Below, piece by piece: positions 1 through 7,569 of a stretch of 64,000 nt of DNA (the stretch's first letter is position 1; every line of letters starts with the position of its first letter). Where the stretch lies: NCBI GenBank assembly GCA_029781975.1, contig JAKOVQ010000003.1, positions 1-64,000 on the forward strand, written 5' to 3'. This DNA is from Acidobacteriota bacterium. GTDB lineage: Bacteria; Acidobacteriota; Thermoanaerobaculia; UBA5066. Position numbers and translations under genes: made by a program. A model generated the notes under the pieces. It saw only the letters and a program-made list of their open reading frames with translations. It was not told the origin of the DNA and ran no database searches.

Positions 1-724
1 CCGCGCCCCCGCCGCCGGGCCGCCGCCCCCTACACGGGGGGGGCCCCGCCAGGGCGCGCGGGGGGGTGACTGCCGGGCGTGCGCTCGCCGGCGCCGGCGC
101 CGGCGGGGGTGCGGGGGCGGCCGGCGAGGCGAACGGAGAAGCGGCCGCGGGCGCCGCGAGGGGCTCGGACGGGACGGTCGCCGCCGGCGGGGGCGGAGCA
201 GCCGGAGCGGCCGGCGGAGGAAGCGAGACGGGAGGGGCCGCGGCCCCGGCGGCGGGAGCGGGAGGCGGGGCGGGGGCAGCGGCGGGACCCGGCGACCCGG
301 AGGCGGCGGCAAGCCCCGCGGCACGGGCGGCGACCTCGGGGGGAGCCATGACGAGCAGCGTCGCCTGGCCGCCGGGCTGGCCGGTCGCGGGCGGAGCCGC
401 GTTGACGACCGGGACGTCGGTCGGGAGGTCCCCGATCCCGAAGACGATCGAGCTGTCGCCGAGCCTGACGACGTCTCCCGCACGGAGGACGTGTCGTGCG
501 ACCCGCTTGCCGTCCCGCCAGCTGCCGTTCGTCGACCCGACGTCCTCGAAGACCCATCCCTCGTCAGAACGCGCGATCCGGGCGTGGCGCGTGGAGACCT
601 TCAGGTCGGTGAGGCGGATGGAGCTCGTCGGGGCCCGCCCGACGGTCAGCTCGTCCCCTTCGAGGGGGACGACCCACTCCGCGCGGCCTTCGGAGCGGGG
701 GGTCGAGATCCTCACGTATGCCAT
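1..724 (-). CDS. FHA-domain protein, partial (runs off left edge)
   Basis: Reading from the ATG at 724, residues about 20-100 form a forkhead-associated domain, a phosphothreonine-binding fold. The diagnostic positions are present: Gly29-Arg30, Ser44, His47, and Ser64-Thr65-Asn66-Gly67. After about residue 125 the protein becomes an Ala/Pro-rich low-complexity linker that runs to the window edge without a stop, so the C-terminal part is missing. A GAGGGTGG ribosome site lies about 10 bases before the start. FHA proteins usually read out Ser/Thr kinase signalling or scaffold secretion and cell-division complexes; the partner cannot be told here. It is transcribed divergently from the ada-alkA gene. 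Plus-strand reading frames over this stretch are shadows of the Ala/Pro-rich coding. Confidence 0.8.
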   Translation of the reverse strand, partial: MAYVRISTPRSEGRAEWVVPLEGDELTVGRAPTSSIRLTDLKVSTRHARIARSDEGWVFEDVGSTNGSWRDGKRVARHVLRAGDVVRLGDSSIVFGIGDLPTDVPVVNAAPPATGQPGGQATLLVMAPPEVAARAAGLAAASGSPGPAAAPAPPPAPAAGAAAPPVSLPPPAAPAAPPPPAATVPSEPLAAPAAASPFASPAAPAPPPAPAPASARPAVTPPRALAGPPPCRGRRPGGGGA

Positions 725-854
725 TCATCCACCCTCGGGCGCCCTCGCATGTTACGACGGCACGGGCGATCCGTCCCGAGCGGCCGTCCCGTCCCCTCCC
801 CGGCCGGACAGCCACGTCCGAAAACTGCCGCCGCTTCGGCGCGGGACGGGGAGA

Positions 855-2363
855 ATGCTCCCCGTGAGCCTCTCTCCCGACGTCTGCTACCAGGCCGTTG
901 CGAGCCGCGACCGGCGCTTCGGCGGACGGTTCGTCGTGGCCGTCACGACGACCGGCGTCTACTGTCGGCCCGGCTGCCCCGCCCCCCTCCCGCGCCGGAC
1001 GAACTGCACCTTCTTCGCGTGCGCCGCCGCGGCCGAGCGCGCGGGCTTCCGCGCCTGCCGCCGCTGCCGGCCCGAGACGGCGCCCGGCACCCCGGCCTGG
1101 GCCGGGACGAGCGCCCCCGTCGCCCGGGCGCTCCGGCTGATCGACGCGGGGGTCGTCGACCGCGAGGGGGTGGAGGCGCTCGCCGCGCGCGTCGGGATGG
1201 GAGAGCGGCACCTGCGGCGCCTCTTCCTCGAGCACGTCGGCGCCGGGCCGCTCGCCGTCGCGCGGACGCGGCGGGTCCACTTCGCCCGGCGCCTCCTCGA
1301 CGAGACGCCCCTCCCCGTCGAGGAGGTCGCGCTGGCCGCAGGCTTCGAGAGCCCCCGGACGTTCCGCGCGGCGTTCCGCCAGGCGTTCGGGCTGGCGCCC
1401 TCGGAGCTGCGCCGCAAGGGACCCGCGGCGCGCGAGCCGCACGGCGCGAGCACGTCCCGGACGGCCGCCGGCGCCCCGGCGTTCCGCCTCCGGATTCCGG
1501 TCCGGCCGCCGTACGACTGGGACGCGCTCCTTCGCTTCCTCGCGGCCCGTGCGATCCCGGGAGTCGAGCGGGTGGAGCGGCGCACCTACGCGCGGACGTT
1601 CCGGATGGACGGCGCCCGCGGCGTGATGACGCTCGCGCTCGAGCCCGGGGGGGAGGCGCTGGCGCTCTCGGTCGACGCGCTCCCGGCAGGGAGCCTCCTC
1701 CCGCTCGTCGAGAGGGCGTCGGCGCTCGCCGACGCCGCGGCCGACCCGCTGAAGGTCGCCGAGGCGCTCGGGGGCGACCCGCTCCTGGCGCCGCTCGTCG
1801 CCCGCCGGCCGGGGCTGCGCGTCCCGGGGGCGTTCGACCGGTTCGAGACGGCGGTGAGGACGGTCCTGGGGCAGCAGGTGTCGGTGGCGGCGGCGCGGAC
1901 GCTGGCGGCGCGCCTGGCCACGCGCTTCGGTGCCGCGACGCCGGACGGCCTCCTCTTCTTCCCCGGCCCGGAGGCGCTCGCCGAGGCCGACGTCGCGGCC
2001 GTCGGTCTGACCGCCGCGCGAGCCCGGACGGTGCGGGCCCTGGCGGCCGCGGTCGCGGGGAGCTCTCTGCCGCTGGAGGTCCCCGGGGCTCTCGGGGCGC
2101 TGCCCGAGGCCGAGGAGAGGCTCCGCGCGCTCCCGGGGATCGGGCGGTGGACGGCGCAGGTGATCGCGATGAGGGCCCTCGGGGAGCCGGACGCCTTCCC
2201 GGCGGGGGACCTCGCGCTGAGGAAGGCGTCGGCGGCGCGGGGCGGTCCCGCGACCGAGAAGGAGCTGACGGATCGCGCCGAGGCCTGGCGGCCCTGGCGC
2301 GCCTATGCGGCCACGTACCTCCTCTCGGAGGCGGCCGGGAAAGAGGGGACGGCATGGACGTGA
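855..2363 (+). CDS. Ada-AlkA fusion: methylphosphotriester sensor / 3-methyladenine DNA glycosylase II
   Basis: A 502-residue DNA-repair protein. Residues 1-75 match the Ada N-terminal zinc domain, with Cys37, Cys41, Cys68 and Cys71 at the positions of the four zinc Cys of E. coli Ada. Cys37 would be the methyl acceptor from phosphotriesters. Residues about 85-180 are an AraC-type helix-turn-helix region. The rest is AlkA: an N-terminal domain, then a helix-hairpin-helix (LPGIGRWTA) and catalytic Asp452 in FPAGDLA. Alkylated Ada domains act as transcription activators, so the protein probably both senses damage and removes 3-methyl bases. The start at 855 follows GGGGAGA; the frame stays open upstream to about 66, but that part is low-complexity antisense of the FHA gene. 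A GTG at 864 is an alternative start. It overlaps ogt by 10 bases. Confidence 0.9.
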   Translation: MLPVSLSPDVCYQAVASRDRRFGGRFVVAVTTTGVYCRPGCPAPLPRRTNCTFFACAAAAERAGFRACRRCRPETAPGTPAWAGTSAPVARALRLIDAGVVDREGVEALAARVGMGERHLRRLFLEHVGAGPLAVARTRRVHFARRLLDETPLPVEEVALAAGFESPRTFRAAFRQAFGLAPSELRRKGPAAREPHGASTSRTAAGAPAFRLRIPVRPPYDWDALLRFLAARAIPGVERVERRTYARTFRMDGARGVMTLALEPGGEALALSVDALPAGSLLPLVERASALADAAADPLKVAEALGGDPLLAPLVARRPGLRVPGAFDRFETAVRTVLGQQVSVAAARTLAARLATRFGAATPDGLLFFPGPEALAEADVAAVGLTAARARTVRALAAAVAGSSLPLEVPGALGALPEAEERLRALPGIGRWTAQVIAMRALGEPDAFPAGDLALRKASAARGGPATEKELTDRAEAWRPWRAYAATYLLSEAAGKEGTAWT

Positions 2364-2857
2364 GGAAGGCGGAGGTGAGGACGCCGGTCGGGGAGCTGGT
2401 CCTGGTCGCCGAGGAGGGATCGCTCGCGTTCCTCGGGTTCGACGGGAGGTCCCCGGCCTTCCGGGCGGCGCTCGAGCGGCGCTACGGCTCGTGGAGGCTC
2501 CCCCGCGGCGCCGACCCGGGGGGCGCGGTCTCGCGCCTGAAGGCGTACTTCAGGGGCGACCTCGCGGCGCTCGAGGAGATCGCCGTGGCGCCGCACGGCA
2601 CGCCGTTCCAGCTGGAGGTGTGGGCCGAGCTGCGCCGGATCAGGGCCGGGCGGACGATCGCCTACTCGGAGCTGGCGGAGCGGTTCGGCGACCCCCTCGC
2701 CGTCCGCGCCGTCGCGCAGGCGAACGCGCGGAACCCGGTCGCCGTCGTCATCCCGTGCCACCGCGTCATCGCGAAGGACGGCTCGCTCCACGGCTACGCC
2801 GGAGGGCTCGACCGCAAGCGCTGGCTCCTCGTCCACGAGGGGGCGCTCCTGGCGTGA
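2354..2857 (+). CDS. ogt: methylated-DNA--protein-cysteine methyltransferase
   Basis: A 167-residue suicide repair enzyme that transfers the alkyl group from O6-alkylguanine or O4-alkylthymine to its own cysteine. The acceptor Cys135 sits in the signature IPCHRVI, followed by a GYAGG loop; a short ribonuclease-like N-terminal domain precedes it. The ATG at 2354 lies inside the end of the Ada-AlkA gene in another frame, so the two are probably translationally coupled and made together as an adaptive-response unit. In E. coli the methyltransferase is fused to the Ada sensor; here that partner is AlkA and Ogt stands alone. The stop codon is the first TGA of a tandem 10-bp repeat. Confidence 0.95.
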   Translation: MDVRKAEVRTPVGELVLVAEEGSLAFLGFDGRSPAFRAALERRYGSWRLPRGADPGGAVSRLKAYFRGDLAALEEIAVAPHGTPFQLEVWAELRRIRAGRTIAYSELAERFGDPLAVRAVAQANARNPVAVVIPCHRVIAKDGSLHGYAGGLDRKRWLLVHEGALLA

Positions 2858-2920
2858 CGCGGCGTGATGCGGCGTGACGCGGCGTGATGCGGCGTGACGC
2901 GGCGTGATGCGGCGTGACGC
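2851..2920. repeat. tandem 10-bp repeat, 7 units
   Basis: Seven head-to-tail copies of GGCGTGAYGC. The Y position alternates strictly C, T, C, T, C, T, C, so the true period is 20 bp (3.5 copies). The first copy carries the last codons and the stop of ogt; the rest are noncoding. On the minus strand the unit reads as GCGTCACGCC/GCATCACGCC. Confidence 0.95.
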
Positions 2921-3056
2921 CGTCTCCCCGCGCGATCCCGAGACAGGGTCTCGGCCCGCTCCGGGAGCGTCTTCCCCTCGGCTAAGATCCCCCGGTTCGG
3001 GAACCCTCGGGCCGAGGCCCGGGAGCCCCCCCCCATCAGACTCAGGAGCGCGAAAG

Positions 3057-3551
3057 ATGAAGCCGTCCCTCCGCACCCCCGTCTCCGCCCTCGCGGCCGC
3101 CGTCGCTCTGGTCGCCGTCGTCTCCGTCGGCGTCGCCGCCCCTGCCCGGGCCGCCACCACCTACGGGAAGGGCGTCTCCGCCGCCGAGCCGGTGAAGCTC
3201 TCCGACATCCTCGCGAAGCCGGACGCCTACGTCGGGAAGACGGTGAAGGTCGAGGGGCTCGTCACCGACGTCTGCAGCAAGCGCGGCTGCTGGATGAGGC
3301 TGGCGGGCGACAAGGAGTTCCAGACGATCCGGATCAAGGTCCAGGACGGCGTCATCGTCTTCCCGATGACGGCGAAGGGGAAGAAGGCGGTCGCCGAGGG
3401 GGTCCTCCAGAAGTTCGAGCTGACGAAGGAGCAGGCGATCGAGCAGGCGAAGCACGAGGCCGAGGAGGCGGGGCGGAAATTCGACCCCGCGTCGATCACC
3501 GGCCCGGTCACGCTCTACCAGATCAAGAGCACGGGCGCCGTCGTCGACTGA
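3057..3551 (+). CDS. secreted DUF4920-type protein
   Basis: A 164-residue exported protein. Residues 1-30 are a signal peptide (basic start, Ala/Val core, APARA cleavage site). The mature part resembles the DUF4920 family: a small beta domain with the motif CSKRGCWMRL, whose two Cys could form a disulfide or bind metal. Biochemical function is unknown. AGGAG precedes the ATG by 8 bases, which decides against an upstream in-frame ATG at 2904 lying in the tandem repeat. A TAAGAT hexamer at 2983-2988 is a possible -10 element giving a 5' leader of about 60 bases. The next gene begins 20 bases downstream, so the two are probably co-transcribed. Confidence 0.8.
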   Translation: MKPSLRTPVSALAAAVALVAVVSVGVAAPARAATTYGKGVSAAEPVKLSDILAKPDAYVGKTVKVEGLVTDVCSKRGCWMRLAGDKEFQTIRIKVQDGVIVFPMTAKGKKAVAEGVLQKFELTKEQAIEQAKHEAEEAGRKFDPASITGPVTLYQIKSTGAVVD

Positions 3552-3570
3552 CCCGGGCGCCGTCCTCCCG

Positions 3571-4200
3571 TTGAACTGGCGCCGGCTCAACAACGTCCTC
3601 CACCGCGACCTCGGCTACCTCGCCGTCGCCCTGACGGTGATCTACGCCGTCTCCGGGATCGCGGTCAACCACCGCCACCAGTGGAACCCCAGCTGGCGGA
3701 TCGACCGCGAGGAGCGGAGGTTCACGCCCGTCCCTCTCGCCGACCGCGAGACGATGGTGGCGGCGCTCGTGGAGCGGATGGAGCTCCCCGGACCGCCGAA
3801 GAGCTCCTTCCGCTCGGCCCCGCACGTCGTGGAGCTCTTCTACGACGGCTGGAGCGTGAAGGCCGACGCGACCGCCGGGACGGCCGTGATCGAGAGGCCC
3901 CGCTCGCGGCGCCTCCTGCGCGAGTCGAACTTCCTCCACCTGAACGAGCCGAAGGGGCTCTGGACCTGGGTGGCGGACCTCTACGCCGTCGTCCTCCTCG
4001 TCCTCGCTCTCACCGGCCCCTTCGTCCTCAAAGGGCAGACGGGGCTCGCGGGGCGCGGGAAGTGGTTCGTCCTCGCGGGGCTCCTCGTGCCGATGGCCTT
4101 CCTCGCCGTGCTCCTCTGGCTGCCCGGCGACGGCGCGCCGCCCCGCGAGGAGGGGGCGGGACGCGGCCGCGGCGGGATGGAAGCGGCCGGCCGGCCCTGA
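3571..4200 (+). CDS. PepSY-associated transmembrane protein
   Basis: A 209-residue inner-membrane protein. The N-terminus (NNVLHRDLGYLAVALTV) is the first helix of the PepSY-associated family, with His11 before the segment and HRH just after it. A periplasmic domain of about 100 residues follows, then helices at about 132-150 and 165-183. The TTG start at 3571 is chosen because the family motif begins immediately; no better in-frame start exists. Relatives often sit with metal or heme acquisition or redox genes, but nothing here fixes the role. The last 25 residues are Gly/Arg-rich and may be disordered. It converges with creD. Confidence 0.75.
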   Translation: MNWRRLNNVLHRDLGYLAVALTVIYAVSGIAVNHRHQWNPSWRIDREERRFTPVPLADRETMVAALVERMELPGPPKSSFRSAPHVVELFYDGWSVKADATAGTAVIERPRSRRLLRESNFLHLNEPKGLWTWVADLYAVVLLVLALTGPFVLKGQTGLAGRGKWFVLAGLLVPMAFLAVLLWLPGDGAPPREEGAGRGRGGMEAAGRP

Positions 4201-4220
4201 CGCGGAAGGGCGAAGCGAAA

Positions 4221-4262
4221 GAAAAAGGGCGCGGCGCGCGCCCGCCCGGGACCGCGCCGCGC
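4221..4262 (-). terminator. rho-independent terminator of creD
   Basis: On the minus strand, GCGCGGCGCG and CGCGCCGCGC form a perfect 10-bp stem around a 14-base loop, followed by CC and a run of T. It begins 9 bases past the creD stop. Confidence 0.75.
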
Positions 4263-4270
4263 GTGAGGGG

Positions 4271-5644
4271 TCAGGCCGGGGGCGGCGAGGGCCGCGCCCA
4301 GACCGGGGGGGGCGGGGGGACGCGCGCCGGAGCGGGGGCCGAGAGCGCCCACCAGTCGACCTTCCGCGTCAGCCACATGACGAGCGCCAGGACGGCGAAG
4401 AGCGCGACGGAGCCGAGGAGGAGCGCGTAGTCCTCGGCGTTGACGACGACGTAGAGGGAGCCGTAGAGCGCGGCGAGGAGCCCGCCGATCGCGAGCCCGC
4501 GCGAGCGCTTCCCGAGGATCGCCGCCGCGTAGAGCCCGACCAGGGTCACGATCGCGGCCGACGCCGCGAGGTAGGCGGGAGGGAAGCCGAGCTGCTCGGC
4601 GAGCGAGACGAGGAGGAGGTAGAAGAGCGCCAGCGCCGCCCCGACGAGGAGGTAGTGGAGCGGGTGGAGGCTGAGCGAGGCGAGGAGCTCGAAGAGGAAG
4701 AATGCCACGAACGTCAGGACGACGAAGAGGACGGCGTACTTCACCGAGCGGAGCGCCTGCTGGTAGTGGTCGGCGGGGAGGACGAGCCTGACCCCGAACG
4801 ACGACGCCCCGATGGCCGCCGCTCGCGCGTCGCCGTTCACCGACTCGGTCGTCCACCCCTGCGGGTAGCTCCGGCCGAACGACGAGACCCGCCACTCGGC
4901 CGTGAATCCGCCGGCGCCGATCGACCGCTTGTCCGGGAGGAACGCCCCGACGAATCCGGGGTCCTTCCAGGGGGAGCGGAGGAGCGCCACGGTCTCGGCA
5001 CCGAGCGGCGCGACGGAGAGGGAGCCGCTCCCCTGGAGCCTGAGCCTCAGGCGGAACGGGTGGACAGCGGCCGGTCCGGGGGCGAGGGAGCGAAGCGGGA
5101 GGTGGACGCCGGTGTCGGAGAGGGGGCTCCCGGCGGTCCCCGGCTCCATCGGGAGCTCCTTGCCGTCCCACGCGACGGAGAGCTTCTCCTTGACGCCGCG
5201 CGTGTCGGAGAGGCCCACGGCCAGCGTCGCATCCGTCCAGAGGACCTCCGCGTCGGCTGGGACGAGCGGCGAGAGGTCGGGGTGGGGCATCGTCCCGGAG
5301 AGGACGAGGTCGCCGCGGTAGAGGACCACCTGGAAGATCCCGCGCTGGCGGATCTCCGGCGCAAGGTCGCCGGTCACCTCCAGCCGGTCGGGGAGGAAGA
5401 GGGCGCGATTCGTACAGGAGTGCCGGCGCCCCTTCTCGTCGACGCGGAAGGTCCGGTAGGGGACGGAGAGGACGGGGCCCACAACCGTCTGCGCGCCGCC
5501 CCACGTCGACGTCACCTCGGCGACGGCGCCGGCCGAGCGCTTCTCGCGCTCCTCGATGACGCCGCGGACGAGGGCGAGCGGGACCAGGAGGACGAGGACG
5601 AGGACGCCGGAGACGAGGAGCTTCAGGAAGAGCGAGTTCTTCAT
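4271..5644 (-). CDS. creD: inner membrane protein CreD family
   Basis: A 457-residue integral membrane protein. One helix lies at about 7-27 (LVSGVLVLVLLVPLALV), then a large periplasmic domain to about residue 290. A cluster of about five helices closes the protein, in the region that contains SLHPLHYLLVGAALALFYLLL. That is the layout of CreD, linked in Proteobacteria to the CreBC two-component system, envelope integrity and colicin or beta-lactam phenotypes. No creBC genes are nearby. The ATG at 5644 is chosen because the helix follows directly; a longer in-frame start at 5809 adds only Arg/Pro/Gly-rich sequence. The 265 bases between it and the divergent araC-type gene show no further gene. 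Confidence 0.85.
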   Translation of the reverse strand: MKNSLFLKLLVSGVLVLVLLVPLALVRGVIEEREKRSAGAVAEVTSTWGGAQTVVGPVLSVPYRTFRVDEKGRRHSCTNRALFLPDRLEVTGDLAPEIRQRGIFQVVLYRGDLVLSGTMPHPDLSPLVPADAEVLWTDATLAVGLSDTRGVKEKLSVAWDGKELPMEPGTAGSPLSDTGVHLPLRSLAPGPAAVHPFRLRLRLQGSGSLSVAPLGAETVALLRSPWKDPGFVGAFLPDKRSIGAGGFTAEWRVSSFGRSYPQGWTTESVNGDARAAAIGASSFGVRLVLPADHYQQALRSVKYAVLFVVLTFVAFFLFELLASLSLHPLHYLLVGAALALFYLLLVSLAEQLGFPPAYLAASAAIVTLVGLYAAAILGKRSRGLAIGGLLAALYGSLYVVVNAEDYALLLGSVALFAVLALVMWLTRKVDWWALSAPAPARVPPPPPVWARPSPPPA

Positions 5645-5909
5645 GCGGGCCGTCCCTTCGCGCCGCCGGGCCTCGGGGCCGCGCGGCCGCGGACGGGGAT
5701 TGCACGGGGCGTGCCCGCTGGAGCCGGGCCGAGGGCGTCCGGAAAGCTCCGTTTCGGAGCATCTGGCTACGATTCGAGACCTCCAAGGCGGGCCGGACCG
5801 CCCTCGCACGGCCGCCGCGAGGTCCCCGCCTCCCGGACCTGCACGGCCCTTTCACCGGCACGGGCCACCTCCGCTAACCTCGGGCGCGCAGAGCGCCTGA
5901 GCCCCGCCG

Positions 5910-6842
5910 ATGCCTCCCCTCACCGCCGACCTCGATTGCGCCCTCGCCCGCCGCGACGCTGCGGGGGTGGCGGGCCGCACCGAGACGCGGCTCCTCGCTC
6001 GCGGCGACGGCTGGACGGTGAGCGACGTCGTCTGCACGTCGGGTCCCGGCGACCGGCCGTTCGAGGAGCGGCACGACGGGGTCGGGGTCGCGATCGTCGC
6101 GGCCGGGAGCTTCCGCTACCGCTCGGAAGCGGGGCGCGAGCTCCTGACGCCGGGTGCGCTCCTCCTCGGGAACGCCGGGCAGCCGTTCGAGTGCGGCCAC
6201 GAGCACGGCCGGGGGGACCGCTGCGTCTCGTTCCACTTCGAGCCGGAGCTCTTCGACCGGCTGGCCGCCGAGGCGGGCGCCCGACCGGGCGAGCGGCGCT
6301 TCCGCCACCCGCGCATCCCCCCGCTCCGCGAGATGGCGCCGCTCGTCGCGCGCGCCTGCGCCGGGGTGGCGGGAGGACGGGACGTCGCCTGGGACGAGCT
6401 CGCGCTGGAGCTCGCCGGGCGGGCGGTCGAGGTCGCTGCGGGGCTCGCTCGCGGAGGGCGGCTGCCGACGCTGCGGGCCGAGGCGAGCATCGCGCGCGCG
6501 GTCCGGGCGATCGAGCACGAGCCGGACGGCGACCACGCGCTCGAGGCGCTGGCGCGCGGCGCCGGGCTCAGCCCGTTCCACTTCCTCAGGACCTTCGAGC
6601 GCGTCACCGGCGTGACGCCGCGCCAGTTCGTCCTGAGGACCCGGCTCCGCGCGGCGGCGCTGGGGCTGGCGGCGGGACCGGCGCGCGTCCTCGACGTGGC
6701 GTACGACTCCGGTTTCGGTGACCTGTCGAACTTCAACCGGACGTTCCGCGCCGAGTTCGGCGCCAGCCCCACCGCCTATCGCCGCCGCGCGGCCCCGGGT
6801 CAGCGCGACGCCGGGGGGACGACCCCCTTCAGCCGCGCGTAG
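5910..6842 (+). CDS. AraC-family transcriptional regulator
   Basis: A 310-residue regulator. The N-terminal half looks like a cupin sensing domain (TPGALLLGNAGQPFECGHEH), possibly metal-binding through its Cys and His residues. The C-terminal 100 residues contain two helix-turn-helix motifs, ending in the family signature region around FGDLSNFNRTFRAEFGASP. The effector is unknown. A TAACCT element at 5875-5880 would give a leader of about 23 bases. Its last 43 bases overlap the 3' end of the convergent DinB-like gene, so antisense interference between the two is possible. It could regulate that neighbour or itself. Confidence 0.88.
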   Translation: MPPLTADLDCALARRDAAGVAGRTETRLLARGDGWTVSDVVCTSGPGDRPFEERHDGVGVAIVAAGSFRYRSEAGRELLTPGALLLGNAGQPFECGHEHGRGDRCVSFHFEPELFDRLAAEAGARPGERRFRHPRIPPLREMAPLVARACAGVAGGRDVAWDELALELAGRAVEVAAGLARGGRLPTLRAEASIARAVRAIEHEPDGDHALEALARGAGLSPFHFLRTFERVTGVTPRQFVLRTRLRAAALGLAAGPARVLDVAYDSGFGDLSNFNRTFRAEFGASPTAYRRRAAPGQRDAGGTTPFSRA

Positions 6843-7246
6843 ACCGCGAGCTGGCCGTAGTGCTCGGCCGTGTGGCCGAGGAAGGAGACGAGCTGCTCCA
6901 GCGCATCGGGGGAGAGCTCGGAGCCCCGGCCGGCCGCCGCCACGGACGCGACCGCCGAGACGCTCTCCTCGAAGGCGGCCAGCGCCTTCGCCTTCGACGG
7001 CGCGTCCTTCCTGGGGATCTCGTTGGCCGAGCCGTCGGGGCTTTCGCCCCGGAGCGTCGCGGCGACCCACCGGTTCCAGAAGGCGAGGTGGCGGAAGACC
7101 TCCCCCGCGCTCCTCGCGCCGTCCGCCGGCTTCTCGTCGAAGGCCCCGGCCGGGATCGCCTCGCCCAGCGCCACAACCTTCGCCCCCTGGTCGTTCCACT
7201 GCCCCAGCAGGATTTCCTTCGTGCCCTTCGTCGTCATCGTGCTCAT
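6800..7246 (-). CDS. DinB-like four-helix protein
   Basis: A 148-residue protein of the DinB/DfsB-like helical-bundle superfamily, whose members often bind a metal through three His and act as thiol-dependent transferases. Candidate ligands are the His in FRHLAFWNRW and the two in LGHTAEHYGQL, spaced as in the family. The ATG at 7246 follows GGAGACCGACG; an upstream in-frame ATG at 7399 adds Arg/Pro-rich sequence and is not preferred. The thiol cofactor and substrate are not known. A YpdA-type bacillithiol reductase at 26978-27994 makes a bacillithiol-dependent reaction conceivable. Confidence 0.8.
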   Translation of the reverse strand: MSTMTTKGTKEILLGQWNDQGAKVVALGEAIPAGAFDEKPADGARSAGEVFRHLAFWNRWVAATLRGESPDGSANEIPRKDAPSKAKALAAFEESVSAVASVAAAGRGSELSPDALEQLVSFLGHTAEHYGQLAVYARLKGVVPPASR

Positions 7247-7569
7247 CGTCGGTCTCCTCGTCTCCGGTCTTTCGGTCTTTCGCCGGGGCCTCGGCCGCGG
7301 CGGGTGAGTTGTACGGGGGGACCCCCGGCCGCTTCTTGGCGAAAATTGCTCACACCTGAGGGCGCCGCCCGACCTCCGGCGATGACGGGCCGACGCCACG
7401 GCGGTCCGGCGCTTCGAAAACGCCGTGGAAGCTCCCCTTGACCACCTCGAGCGTCAGAGGATCGTCCGGGTCGAAGGCGAGCTCCTCCCGAGCAGGATCG
7501 AGCTGACGGGGAAGGCCGGGGGGCTGTCGCTGGCGAGGTGAGGGGCGGCGCGGGAGCGCCGGTGTGCCG
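7247..7569. other. intergenic region, no supported gene
   Basis: 323 bases between the DinB-like and protease genes. The minus-strand GTACAAC near 7308-7314 is a plausible -10 for the DinB-like gene. At 7386-7540 the plus strand has a short open stretch ending in a stop; from a GTG it would encode about 40 residues, starting VEAPLDHLERQRIVRVEG. It has no ribosome site or recognisable family, so it may be a decayed remnant. Confidence 0.4.

Noticed and set aside
66-854. Plus-strand extension of the ada-alkA frame back to position 66
   Set aside because: It is Gly/Ala-rich, antisense to a clear FHA domain on the minus strand, and the Ada zinc domain begins only at 855 after a ribosome site.
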